Assembly: GCA_003210075.1 (NCBI GenBank)
Contig: QCNR01000004.1
Location: 1 to 64,000 of the forward strand
Direction: 5' to 3'
From: Pelagibacteraceae bacterium AG-426-G09
Lineage (GTDB): Bacteria; Pseudomonadota; Alphaproteobacteria; Pelagibacterales; Pelagibacteraceae
Length of the DNA stretch: 64,000 bases
Positions 9,626-17,777 of this stretch are shown one piece after another. The notes below the pieces were generated by a model. That model saw nothing but the letters and a program-made list of their open reading frames with translations, searched no databases and was not told the origin of the DNA. Each line of letters begins with the position of its first letter. The first letter of the stretch is position 1. The position numbers and the translations under genes are program-made.

Positions 9626-10465
9626 TTATATAGTTTTTGATAAAATACTCCAATAATTTTTAAATTTTTTCTTAACCAATTTTAACCCATTTATAGCAGA
9701 TTTTTTGTCAGAAAAATAAGCTACAATAGTGGATCCAGAGCCTGTCATTCTTACAAATTTAACTTGATCAATTTTGCTCATAAAAATCTTTAATTTTCTT
9801 AAAATTGGGTACAGTTTAAATGCTGGTTTTTCTAAATCATTTTTTGAATTTGCTAGGGAGTCAATTTTAAAGACTTTGCTTGATATTTGAATTCGATTTT
9901 TTGAAAAATTTTTTACTTCTTTGTATATCTCTTTAGTTGAACAGCCTATTTTTGGTTTTATTAAAACTGCGAATAAATTAAGTTTTATATTATATTTATT
10001 AAGACTGGTATTACTTTTTAAAATTGTGTTTCTAACATCTAAACCTAAAAAAACGTCAGAACCTATTTTATTACAAATTTTAAATATTTCTTTTTTTGAT
10101 AAGCGAATAATTTTGTTTTTTATGAAATAATCTAAAATACTTGCAGCATTCATAGAGCCTCCTCCTAGACCAGACTTTTGAGGTATGTTTTTTTTGATTT
10201 TAATTTTATAATTTTGTTTTAATAGTTTCTTTTTATCTAAAATACTAAGTAAATGAGAAATAGAATTATTTTGTAAATTTTTGGAAAAAGGACCATAAAA
10301 TTTAATAAAATGTTTTTTTTTATTTGTTGGTTTTATGTAAATTCTGTCATAAAAATTTAAGAAAGAGATAATGCTTTGAATCTTATGCAGTTTATTTTTA
10401 TTTTTCCCTAAAATATTTAAACATAAATTTATTTTTGCATATGATTTAATTAGTTTTTTTTTCAT
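9626..10465 (-). CDS. ispE: 4-diphosphocytidyl-2-C-methyl-D-erythritol kinase
   Basis: GHMP kinase of the MEP isoprenoid pathway; phosphorylates CDP-methylerythritol. It is 279 residues. The N-terminal KSYAKINLCLNILG is the substrate-binding signature. The glycine-rich ATP loop KSGLGGGSMNAAS is at about 97-109, and the C-terminal VRMTGSGSTIVAYF closes the site. It overlaps the upstream TPR gene by one base. IspE and the IspH encoded further along supply precursors for ubiquinone and the carotenoids made by crtIBY in this window. Confidence 0.95.
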   Translation of the reverse strand: MKKKLIKSYAKINLCLNILGKNKNKLHKIQSIISFLNFYDRIYIKPTNKKKHFIKFYGPFSKNLQNNSISHLLSILDKKKLLKQNYKIKIKKNIPQKSGLGGGSMNAASILDYFIKNKIIRLSKKEIFKICNKIGSDVFLGLDVRNTILKSNTSLNKYNIKLNLFAVLIKPKIGCSTKEIYKEVKNFSKNRIQISSKVFKIDSLANSKNDLEKPAFKLYPILRKLKIFMSKIDQVKFVRMTGSGSTIVAYFSDKKSAINGLKLVKKKFKNYWSILSKTI

Positions 10466-12144
10466 TACTGTAATTTATTAAGCCCAAATATTAGTTTATC
10501 GTTGATGATTTCTTTTAATTGTTCATCAGCCTCATCGGATGACGCAGCTACTTTCCAGTAATAACTTGCCTGTAATTTCATATTTAATTTCCAAAGAACA
10601 TCACCATAATGATCGTTCACGATTGGATCCTCTGGCATAATCAATAAAGCATTTTTTAAATATTTTTCTGCCATCAAATAATCTTCTGTTAAATAATAAG
10701 CCCAGCCAACAGAGTCAATAATGTATGGATCATCACTCCTTTGTTGATAAGCATTCAATACCATTTCCATTGATTGATTAATTTTTATTTTTCTTTCTAG
10801 CCAACTATAAGCTAAATAATTTAGAACATAAGGTTGATTTGGACTTAATTCTAAAGACAATAATAAATCTTTGTCAGCTTTTTCATATTCTCTCATTCTT
10901 TCGTAGCTCCCTCCTCTTCTGTAAAGAATGTCTGCATAGGACTCCGACTCTTCATTTATGCCTTCAAGCGCAATATTGAAATTTTCAATTGATTTCCTAT
11001 ATTCCTTAAAACCTTTATAAATATTGGCTAAATCAAAATAAACTTTTGGCGATTTAATTTTTAAATTTTTGATTTTTGAATTTAAAAAATCTAAAGATTT
11101 TTCTTTTCCTTCTTTCTTTTTTAAAATTTCAAATTCTTTTTTAATTCTATACCAAAAATAAATACTATCTCTATTATCAAAATTTTTAAGTATTTTTTTT
11201 AACATTATATTATTGTTTGCTAAATAATAATTTTCTGCAGCTAAAGATAAATTAAATTTGAATTTTGGATTAAGATAATTTGAAATTCTCAAATAAAAAT
11301 TTGACATATCATAGTCCTCCTGAGCAGAATAAAGATTTGAAATTAAAAAAAATATCTCTGCTAAAATATCAGTTTCAGATTGACAAGAAAATATTTTTGA
11401 AAAATTTTCAAACTTTGATTTTTCTATCCAATTTTTTGATTGTAATATTAATAAAGTACTTGTGATTGGTTCTATTTTTAAAGATACCTTTTTTACTGTT
11501 TCAAATTCATTTTGATTAATTAAATTGTTTAAATAAAAAAATAAATATCTTGAATAATCTCCTTCTTCTAAATTTAACAGCTCAGCAAAGTATTTATTAG
11601 ATTTATTATCTTTTAAATAACAATATTGGAATGCTAAAAGGATTTTTGTTAATTTTCCATAATTTTCTATTTCAGAAATTTTTTTATCTGAAAATAAATT
11701 ATTATATGATTTTAAAATTTGATAAATAATTTCCTCGTAAGAACTTGGTATCAATATACTATTCATACTTGATAAATGCATATTTGCTTTATCAAAATTG
11801 TTATTTTTAAAAGCATTAATGGTTAACAGCAAGTTTGTTTGAAAATTATCTATTTTGTTTTTTGATCTAAAAAATTTAATTTGATTAATTGCTTCTCCTA
11901 CATTCCCATTTAGAACTAAACTCTCAATATATTTATCAAAATAGTTTGGATAACTTCTTAGTATACTTTTTGTTGAATCGAAGTACTTAATAGCTAGATC
12001 ATTATTGCCATTTTCGTGTGATACTTGAGCTGAAAAATAGTTTGATAAATATCTATGGTTGAAATTTTGATTTTCAGATGTTTTTGAAAAAGTCGATGAA
12101 TGATATAAAAATATAATAATTATAATTAAAATTCTGAAATACAT
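10465..12144 (-). CDS. Exported tetratricopeptide-repeat protein
   Basis: A 559-residue protein with an N-terminal hydrophobic signal segment (about residues 3-20, ending TFSK) and helical repeats throughout. Clear TPR units are in the C-terminal part, for example near residues 365-400 (VYFDLANIYKGFKEYRKSIE), 405-435 and 480-520 (PYIIDSVGWAYYLTEDYLMA). There is no lipobox, so it is probably periplasmic or anchored by the signal helix. Comparable TPR proteins lie beside ispE in many alphaproteobacteria, but their function is unknown. It starts 11 bases from the divergent glycosylase gene. Confidence 0.85.
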   Translation of the reverse strand: MYFRILIIIIIFLYHSSTFSKTSENQNFNHRYLSNYFSAQVSHENGNNDLAIKYFDSTKSILRSYPNYFDKYIESLVLNGNVGEAINQIKFFRSKNKIDNFQTNLLLTINAFKNNNFDKANMHLSSMNSILIPSSYEEIIYQILKSYNNLFSDKKISEIENYGKLTKILLAFQYCYLKDNKSNKYFAELLNLEEGDYSRYLFFYLNNLINQNEFETVKKVSLKIEPITSTLLILQSKNWIEKSKFENFSKIFSCQSETDILAEIFFLISNLYSAQEDYDMSNFYLRISNYLNPKFKFNLSLAAENYYLANNNIMLKKILKNFDNRDSIYFWYRIKKEFEILKKKEGKEKSLDFLNSKIKNLKIKSPKVYFDLANIYKGFKEYRKSIENFNIALEGINEESESYADILYRRGGSYERMREYEKADKDLLLSLELSPNQPYVLNYLAYSWLERKIKINQSMEMVLNAYQQRSDDPYIIDSVGWAYYLTEDYLMAEKYLKNALLIMPEDPIVNDHYGDVLWKLNMKLQASYYWKVAASSDEADEQLKEIINDKLIFGLNKLQ

Positions 12145-12155
12145 AGTTTTAATAT

Positions 12156-12860
12156 ATGGAAATAGAACAAAAAAATCAAAACAACAATAATTTTGAAGAT
12201 GTAATGGAATTATTTGAAATAGATTATGTTTATGAAAATAAGCCCATTAAAAGAACTATTGATGCACCAAATGCAAAAGATAAACAATCTTTGCTAGAAA
12301 ATTTGAAATCAAAAATTCTAAATATTTCTGAGTGTGAATTAAAAAAAAATTCAAAACAAATTGTCTTTAATGACGGCAATCCCATGAGCCCTATAATGAT
12401 TATAGGAGAAGGGCCAGGACAAAAAGAAGATGAAATGGGCAAACCTTTTGTTGGAGATGCTGGAGCTCTTTTAAATAAAATGCTTGAAGCAATTAATATT
12501 AAAAGACCAAATGTTTATATAACCAATGTTGTAAATTATAGGCCCCCAAATAATAGAAAACCTGAACCCTCAGAAATAAATAAATATTCAGTTTTTTTAA
12601 GAGAACATATAAATATTATTGATCCTAAGATACTCATTCTAATGGGAAGCACTGCTATGGAAGCTTTATTCGGTCAAACTCTAAAAATATCAAAAGAAAG
12701 AGGTAAATGGAAAGAAATAATAGTTAATCAAAAAACCTATAAAACAATTTTAACTTTTCATCCAGCTTATCTATTAAGACAACCTGATCAAAAAAAATAT
12801 TCCTGGAATGATCTTAAGATGATTAGAAAACGAATAGACGAATTAAAAATCAGCATTTAA
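12156..12860 (+). CDS. Family-4-type uracil-DNA glycosylase
   Basis: Expected to remove uracil from DNA. It is 234 residues, with motif GEGPG at 84-88, EDEMGKPFVGDAG just after it, and the catalytic-loop HPAYLLR at 202-208. Family-4 enzymes usually bind a [4Fe-4S] cluster through four cysteines. Here only C60 remains; the other positions read as I, Y128 (in NVVNYRPPNNR) and Y144. From memory, other alphaproteobacterial relatives also lack some of these. The N-terminal 40 residues are poorly conserved. It ends on the base where rnhB begins, so the pair is probably co-translated. Confidence 0.88.
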   Translation: MEIEQKNQNNNNFEDVMELFEIDYVYENKPIKRTIDAPNAKDKQSLLENLKSKILNISECELKKNSKQIVFNDGNPMSPIMIIGEGPGQKEDEMGKPFVGDAGALLNKMLEAINIKRPNVYITNVVNYRPPNNRKPEPSEINKYSVFLREHINIIDPKILILMGSTAMEALFGQTLKISKERGKWKEIIVNQKTYKTILTFHPAYLLRQPDQKKYSWNDLKMIRKRIDELKISI

Positions 12861-13432
12861 TGAAAAAAACAATAGCCGGGGTAGATGAAGTTGGAAGAGG
12901 AAGTTTAATTGGGCCAGTCTTCGCCGCAGCTGTAATATTTAAAACAAATTTAGATAAAAAGAAAATTAAAGACTCGAAAAAACTTTCTAAAGAAAAAAGA
13001 AATATTCTAGAAAAGTATATTAAAAAAAACTCCATTTGGAGTATTGGTTCAGCTTCTTTAAGGGAAATAGAAAAATTAAATATTTTAAATGCAAGTTTAT
13101 TAGCAATGAAGAGATCAATTAAAAAACTTAAACTAAAGCCATCAATAACATTGATCGATGGAAATAAATTGCCAGAGTTGAATGGTTACAAGTTAAAGTA
13201 TGTAATTAAAGGAGATCAAAAAATTTCTGAAATTTCAGCAGCATCTATAATTGCAAAAGTTGCAAGAGACAGATTTATTACAAAATTATCAAAAAAATTT
13301 AAAAAATATGCTTGGGATAAAAATGCAGGATATGGAACTAAAGAACATTTAAAGGCCATTAAGAAATTTGGTATAACCCAATATCATCGAAAAACCTTTG
13401 GACCTATACACAATATATTGAGTCCGAAGTAA
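12860..13432 (+). CDS. rnhB: Ribonuclease HII
   Basis: Removes ribonucleotides from DNA and cuts RNA in RNA-DNA hybrids. It is 190 residues, normal for the bacterial enzyme. GVDEVGRGSLIGPV near the N-terminus gives catalytic D9 and E10. LIDGNKLP gives D100, and SIIAKVARDRF supplies the last acidic residue near 137. It overlaps the upstream glycosylase by one base and precedes ccrM by 81 bases. A GANTC site (13420-13424) lies in its last codons and belongs to the cluster in front of ccrM. Confidence 0.96.
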   Translation: MKKTIAGVDEVGRGSLIGPVFAAAVIFKTNLDKKKIKDSKKLSKEKRNILEKYIKKNSIWSIGSASLREIEKLNILNASLLAMKRSIKKLKLKPSITLIDGNKLPELNGYKLKYVIKGDQKISEISAASIIAKVARDRFITKLSKKFKKYAWDKNAGYGTKEHLKAIKKFGITQYHRKTFGPIHNILSPK

Positions 13433-13496
13433 ATAATACAACAAGTCGAGTCCATTTTTTTCAATCTCTGGTTGACGTGGAATCCATGCTGGAGTC
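13420..13496. promoter_or_regulatory. Cluster of four GANTC sites before ccrM
   Basis: GAGTC at 13420-13424, GAGTC at 13448-13452, GAATC at 13480-13484 and GAGTC at 13492-13496 fall within 77 bases. GANTC is the target of CcrM, the methylase encoded just downstream. In Caulobacter, GANTC methylation in the ccrM promoter feeds back on its transcription. I saw none in the other sizeable intergenic gaps of this window. Confidence 0.7.
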
Positions 13497-13500
13497 TAAT
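13472..13500 (+). promoter_or_regulatory. Predicted ccrM promoter
   Basis: TTGACG at 13472-13477, a 17-base spacer, then TCTAAT at 13495-13500: a good sigma70-type match. One GANTC site lies in the spacer and another overlaps the -10. Transcription should start near 13507, leaving a leader of about seven bases before the ATG at 13514. Confidence 0.6.
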
Positions 13501-13513
13501 TACTTTTTTAAAA

Positions 13514-14587
13514 ATGGTTAGTACAAATTTACATAATAAACTTATTAATGGCGATAGCCTAAAAGAATTAAAAAAAATTCCTGATGAAACATTTGATTTA
13601 ATTTTTGCAGACCCACCATACAATTTACAATTACAAAACAGTTTAATAAGACCGGATAGATCAAAAGTTAATGCAGTAAATGATAAGTGGGATCAATTTG
13701 AAAGTTTTAAATCTTATGACAAATTTACATCTGAATGGTTAGAACAATGTAAAAGAGTATTGAAGAAAAATGGGTCTATTTGGGTTATAGGAAGCTATCA
13801 CAATATATTTAGAGTTGGTAGAATTATTCAGGATCTGGGTTTTTGGATTTTAAATGATGTAATCTGGAATAAAAATAACCCCATGCCGAACTTCAGAGGT
13901 ACTAGGTTTACAAATGCTCATGAAACATTGATTTGGGCATCAAAAGACAAAAAATCGAAATACACTTTCAATTATCAATCTATGAAGTCTTTTAATGATG
14001 ATTTACAAATGAGATCTACATGGAATTTTCCAATATGTAATGGAAAAGAAAGATTAAAAGATAATGGAATTAAAGTTCATTCAACTCAAAAACCAGAGGC
14101 TTTACTCCATAGAATTTTATTAGCATCTTCAAATAAAAATGACTTTATTCTGGATCCTTTTTCAGGATCAGGTACAACTGCTGTAGTTTCTAAAAAATTA
14201 GGACGATCCTATTTTGGAATAGAAAAAGAAAAAAAATATTTTGAAGCTGCAAATAAAAGGATAAAAAATACAAAGATAATTAAAGACGAATATTTAGATA
14301 CAGTCCGAAATAACAAATCAAAACCTAGAATACCTTTTGGTTCATTAATAGAATTAGGAGTTATTAAGCCAGGGACAGAAATATATGACCAAAGGAAAAA
14401 GGTTTTTGCAAGAGTTATGGTTGATGGAAGTATCAAGCATAAGCAGAACGAAGGGTCTATTCATAAAGTTGCAGCTCAAATATTGGGTGCAGAAAGCTGT
14501 AATGGATGGACCTATTGGCATTATCAGGTTGGAAACAGTTTAAAGCCTATTGATGAGCTTAGAGAGCGTTTAAGACCAAAAGCTTAG
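13514..14587 (+). CDS. ccrM: Cell-cycle DNA adenine methyltransferase CcrM (GANTC)
   Basis: Expected to methylate the adenine in GANTC. I place the start at ATG 13514 (357 residues), because the in-frame TTG at 13472 is the likely -35 element. The class-beta order is present: DPPYNLQLQ near residues 35-43, then the SAM-binding DPFSGSGTT near 213-221. A C-terminal RAMA-type DNA-recognition domain spans about 270-357, including GWTYWHYQVGNSL. It matches Caulobacter CcrM in architecture and size. No partner endonuclease is nearby, so it is a solitary regulatory methylase. The last four bases overlap the convergent monooxygenase gene. Confidence 0.95.
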   Translation: MVSTNLHNKLINGDSLKELKKIPDETFDLIFADPPYNLQLQNSLIRPDRSKVNAVNDKWDQFESFKSYDKFTSEWLEQCKRVLKKNGSIWVIGSYHNIFRVGRIIQDLGFWILNDVIWNKNNPMPNFRGTRFTNAHETLIWASKDKKSKYTFNYQSMKSFNDDLQMRSTWNFPICNGKERLKDNGIKVHSTQKPEALLHRILLASSNKNDFILDPFSGSGTTAVVSKKLGRSYFGIEKEKKYFEAANKRIKNTKIIKDEYLDTVRNNKSKPRIPFGSLIELGVIKPGTEIYDQRKKVFARVMVDGSIKHKQNEGSIHKVAAQILGAESCNGWTYWHYQVGNSLKPIDELRERLRPKA

Positions 14588-15717
14588 CTTTTATAAATTT
14601 TGCCTAAATAATTTTCTAAAAAATTTTTATTTTTAGAAAAATATTTTAGAAAAATATTTCTAAAAAATACGTTTACAGGATTTGCAAGATGGAAAGCAAA
14701 GTGATTGATCGAAGATCTAGAATTTATTTGTTTAGTTTTTAAAATTCTTGTCTTGTAATAATTTGATGAATTATCGTTTAAATCATTAAAAAGCTCATTA
14801 GCAGCCTCTATTGATTGAGATGCTCCTTGTGCAAATGAGGGCGGAAATGAAAAAAAGGCATCACCAGTTAAAAATACATTTTTAAACTTTGGTATTTGAA
14901 TTTTCTTGCTTACAAAAATTGGAAAGCATTTAACTTCTTTAACTATTTCAGTTAGATTTAAATTAGTTTTTGAGGAGATCTGATTTATCAAATTATTTGT
15001 AAATGTCTTGTCATTAAACATATTTCTATTTGAAATCTCAGCTTCAATTAATTCTTTTCTTATTATAGATATAAAATTAAATTCGTTGTTTTGATTAATA
15101 GGATATATTACGAAGTGAAAATTAGGTCCTAGATATAAAGAAATATCATTATTCTCAAAGTTTTGTATGTTTCCTCTTAGTGCAATTGAATTAAAATATT
15201 CTGGTAGACCTTCTTTTTTAAATAAAATTTCTTTTGTTCTGGAATAAACTCCATCCGCTGACACTAAATAATGAAATTCTTCTTTGTTATTATCTCTAAA
15301 AGACAACCTCAATTTCTCTTGTTCTTCAATATTGATTAAATCTGAATTAAATATTATTTTTTCTTCAGGAATATTACTCAATAAAAATTCAATTAATTTT
15401 GATCTTTTTAATGTTGTGTATCTACTATTCTCAAAGTTAAATTGAGCTAGATCAATATCACATATTTTTTTTAACTCTTTTGCATCAAAAAAATTTACTT
15501 TTTTTGGAAAATAAATTTCACTTGCATTCATTTTTTGAAAGCCAATTTTATTTAGTAAATTAATACTGTTGACTGATAATTGTATTCCATATCCATCACT
15601 TAAATCTAATGATGTTTTTTTTTCAAAAATTTTATAATTGAAAGATGTGTTTTTTTCTAAAAGATTTGCAAGAAACAAACCTGAAATCCCTGCTCCAATA
15701 ATTGCAATATTTTTCAT
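14584..15717 (-). CDS. FAD-dependent monooxygenase (UbiH/salicylate-hydroxylase-like)
   Basis: A 377-residue flavin monooxygenase of the FAD_binding_3 superfamily. The N-terminal dinucleotide fold IAIIGAGISGLFLANLL, the middle VSADGVYSR (DG motif) and the C-terminal LTGDAFFSFPPSFAQGA (GD motif) are all present. The substrate is not identifiable: ubiquinone-ring hydroxylases (UbiH/UbiF/Coq6) and aromatic-acid hydroxylases share these motifs. ubiA elsewhere in the window makes a quinone role possible but does not show it. It follows mutY after one base, so the two are probably co-transcribed. Confidence 0.85.
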   Translation of the reverse strand: MKNIAIIGAGISGLFLANLLEKNTSFNYKIFEKKTSLDLSDGYGIQLSVNSINLLNKIGFQKMNASEIYFPKKVNFFDAKELKKICDIDLAQFNFENSRYTTLKRSKLIEFLLSNIPEEKIIFNSDLINIEEQEKLRLSFRDNNKEEFHYLVSADGVYSRTKEILFKKEGLPEYFNSIALRGNIQNFENNDISLYLGPNFHFVIYPINQNNEFNFISIIRKELIEAEISNRNMFNDKTFTNNLINQISSKTNLNLTEIVKEVKCFPIFVSKKIQIPKFKNVFLTGDAFFSFPPSFAQGASQSIEAANELFNDLNDNSSNYYKTRILKTKQINSRSSINHFAFHLANPVNVFFRNIFLKYFSKNKNFLENYLGKIYKS

Positions 15718-15718
15718 T

Positions 15719-16705
15719 TTAATGTGATAATGAATTAAATATTTTTTTTGTAAATGATGGTAAAATATATTTATTTATATTACTCTTATCTAAAAATAGG
15801 CTATCTTTTTTCCTTTTCATTTTATTTTTTCTATTAATAATAATTTTCATATTCATATTAGACATTTTAACATTTATTTTTTTATGGACTGAATATTTAA
15901 ACGTTTTTTGGGTTATTTCTGTCATTGGAAAAATAACTAAATTTTTTAAAAAATTAAATTTTTTATTTTTAATAAGCAAATACTTATTTTTATACCTGTA
16001 AACATTTGCTTCAAAATATTTTATTTTATTAAATTTATTTTTAGATTTAATTAAAAAATCTTTTCTATTAAAAGCCTTACAGTTTTTGGTCAGTGGACAA
16101 TGATTACATAAAGGTATTGAGGGTTTACAAATTAATGCCCCTATCTCCATAATTGCTTGGGCATAATCACTTGATCTTTTAGAAAAACCAAAAAAAGATT
16201 TTTTTTTATTTAAGTTTTCTTTTGAAATTTCATTATTTGTTTTAAGTAAAAAAACTCTTTTAAGAATTCTCTCAACATTGCCATCCATTGGAATATAGGG
16301 CTCATTATGAGCAATGGCTAAAATTGACCTGGATGTGTATTCACCAATTCCTGGCAGAGATTTAAGTTTTTCAATATCTTTCGGTAACTGACCTTTAAAC
16401 TCTTCTATTAATTTTATCGCAGTTTTTTTTAAATTTCTTGCTCTAGAATAATACCCAAGCCCTTCCCAGTTTTTTAAAATTTTTTGATCACTTGATTTAG
16501 CCAATGATTTTAAATCTGGGAAGTTTTTTATAAAATTTTCAAAATAAGGAATAACAGTTTTTACTTGTGTCTGTTGAAGCATAAACTCACTAACTAAAGT
16601 AAAATATTCTCTATTTTTAGTTGAGGTTTTTTTTCTCCATGGGAGTGTTCTTTTATTATTATCGTACCATTTTAAAATTTTATTTGGTATGTTTGATTTC
16701 TGCAT
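15719..16705 (-). CDS. mutY: Adenine DNA glycosylase MutY
   Basis: Removes adenine mispaired with 8-oxoguanine. It is 328 residues. The catalytic Glu is E40 (SEFMLQQTQ), the helix-hairpin-helix LPGIGEYTSR is at 117-126, and the catalytic Asp is D141 (PMDGNVERIL). The [4Fe-4S] ligands C193, C200, C203 and C209 keep the exact C-x6-C-x2-C-x5-C spacing. The C-terminal 100 residues correspond to a divergent NUDIX-like 8-oxoG-reading domain. Its start codon abuts the divergent DUF721 start (CATATG, no gap). Confidence 0.96.
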   Translation of the reverse strand: MQKSNIPNKILKWYDNNKRTLPWRKKTSTKNREYFTLVSEFMLQQTQVKTVIPYFENFIKNFPDLKSLAKSSDQKILKNWEGLGYYSRARNLKKTAIKLIEEFKGQLPKDIEKLKSLPGIGEYTSRSILAIAHNEPYIPMDGNVERILKRVFLLKTNNEISKENLNKKKSFFGFSKRSSDYAQAIMEIGALICKPSIPLCNHCPLTKNCKAFNRKDFLIKSKNKFNKIKYFEANVYRYKNKYLLIKNKKFNFLKNLVIFPMTEITQKTFKYSVHKKINVKMSNMNMKIIINRKNKMKRKKDSLFLDKSNINKYILPSFTKKIFNSLSH

Positions 16706-17191
16706 ATGAATTCAAAAAATTATAATAAGAATAACAGAAAATTTATACAAGGTCTTAGATCATTTAAAGACATTTTGCCTTCTAAAGTAAAAAAATTAAT
16801 AAATAAAAAAGGTCAAATTTATTCTGAAACATTGGATAATTGGAGATATTTTGTTGGGAATGATTTATTTGATATCAGTTTTCCAAAATCCTTTAAAAAC
16901 GAAAACAAGCTTGGGTCAAGTTGTCTAACTGTGATGGTGAAAAGAGGTAATGAGGTCAACTTTGAATATTCGAAAAATTTAGTTATTGAAAAAATTAATT
17001 CTTTTTTTGGTTATGATGCGGTCCAAAATATAAAGTTAGTGTCTTTTGAAGAAAAAAATGAGGAATTTAAACTAAAGCAAAGCTCAAATGATGTGACAAA
17101 AAATAAATATAAAAAACAAATTTCTGACATTAAAAATGATAAAATTAAAAATTCATTATTAGAATTAAGTAAAGTTTATAAAAAAAAATGA
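16706..17191 (+). CDS. DUF721 (DciA-like) protein
   Basis: A 161-residue protein of the DUF721 family, which includes DciA, the ancestral loader of the replicative helicase. The central domain (about residues 40-110, with ETLDNWRYFVG and LTVMVKRGN) is the DUF721 core. N- and C-terminal parts are Lys-rich and probably flexible. The mutY-DUF721-dsbA-smc order is a known alphaproteobacterial arrangement and supports the call. Its ATG directly follows the divergent mutY ATG. A helicase-loading role is inferred from the family only. Confidence 0.82.
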   Translation: MNSKNYNKNNRKFIQGLRSFKDILPSKVKKLINKKGQIYSETLDNWRYFVGNDLFDISFPKSFKNENKLGSSCLTVMVKRGNEVNFEYSKNLVIEKINSFFGYDAVQNIKLVSFEEKNEEFKLKQSSNDVTKNKYKKQISDIKNDKIKNSLLELSKVYKKK

Positions 17192-17769
17192 AAAAAATAA
17201 TATTTGTCTTATTTATACTATTATCTAGTAGCTTAAGTTTGAACGCTGAAAGTGATGTAAAAAGAATTTATGAAGGTAGTCCAGATGCTAAAATTACAAT
17301 TTTAGCTTTTGAATCATTAACCTGTTCACATTGCGCTAATTTTCATAAAGATGTTTATCCCGACCTTAAGAGAAATTTCATTGATAATGGTCTTGTTAAA
17401 TTAGAGTACAGAAACTTCCCTTTAGATTTAGCAGCTTTCAATGGCGCGAAGGCAGCACAATGTAGAGCTGACAAAGGTCAAGAAATTTTACACTTTTTGT
17501 ATCAAAATCAGAACGAATGGGTAAAAGGAAACTCTATAGAAGAGCTAAATAATAATTTAGAAAAAATATTAGCATCTAAAAACTTCGGTATAGATTACAA
17601 AAAATGTATTAACGACAAAAAAATTGAAGATTTTGTATTAGAAGATCGAATCGAAGGAGTAAAAAAATACAACGTGAGCGCTACTCCAACTATTATTATC
17701 AATGGTGAAAAGTTTGAAAAACCACTAACCTATAAAAATTTAGAAAAAACTTTGGAAAAACTGTTATAA
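17188..17769 (+). CDS. DsbA-like periplasmic thiol-disulfide protein
   Basis: A 193-residue thioredoxin-fold protein (DSBA / Thioredoxin_4 type) with a signal peptide at residues 1-20. The redox centre is C46-S-H-C49 (LTCSHCANFH) and the cis-Pro loop is ATPTIIING. It probably forms or reshuffles disulfides in exported proteins. No dsbB is in the window. It overlaps the DUF721 gene by four bases (ATGA) and precedes smc by eight bases. Confidence 0.92.
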   Translation: MKKIIFVLFILLSSSLSLNAESDVKRIYEGSPDAKITILAFESLTCSHCANFHKDVYPDLKRNFIDNGLVKLEYRNFPLDLAAFNGAKAAQCRADKGQEILHFLYQNQNEWVKGNSIEELNNNLEKILASKNFGIDYKKCINDKKIEDFVLEDRIEGVKKYNVSATPTIIINGEKFEKPLTYKNLEKTLEKLL

Positions 17770-17777
17770 GTTAATTC

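Noticed and set aside
9608-9640. Inverted repeat around the ispE stop as an intrinsic terminator
   Set aside because: The possible stem is nearly all A-T and the loop contains the stop codon. Such structures are common by chance here, and termination would cut off the tRNA downstream.
13472-13513. TTG at 13472 as an upstream start for ccrM, adding 14 residues
   Set aside because: The TTG is part of a good -35 hexamer, the extra residues have no family character, and the ATG at 13514 begins just before the conserved part.
13514-14587. CcrM as part of a restriction-modification or defence system
   Set aside because: No endonuclease or specificity gene is adjacent, and the RAMA-type C-terminus and gene context match the solitary cell-cycle methylase.
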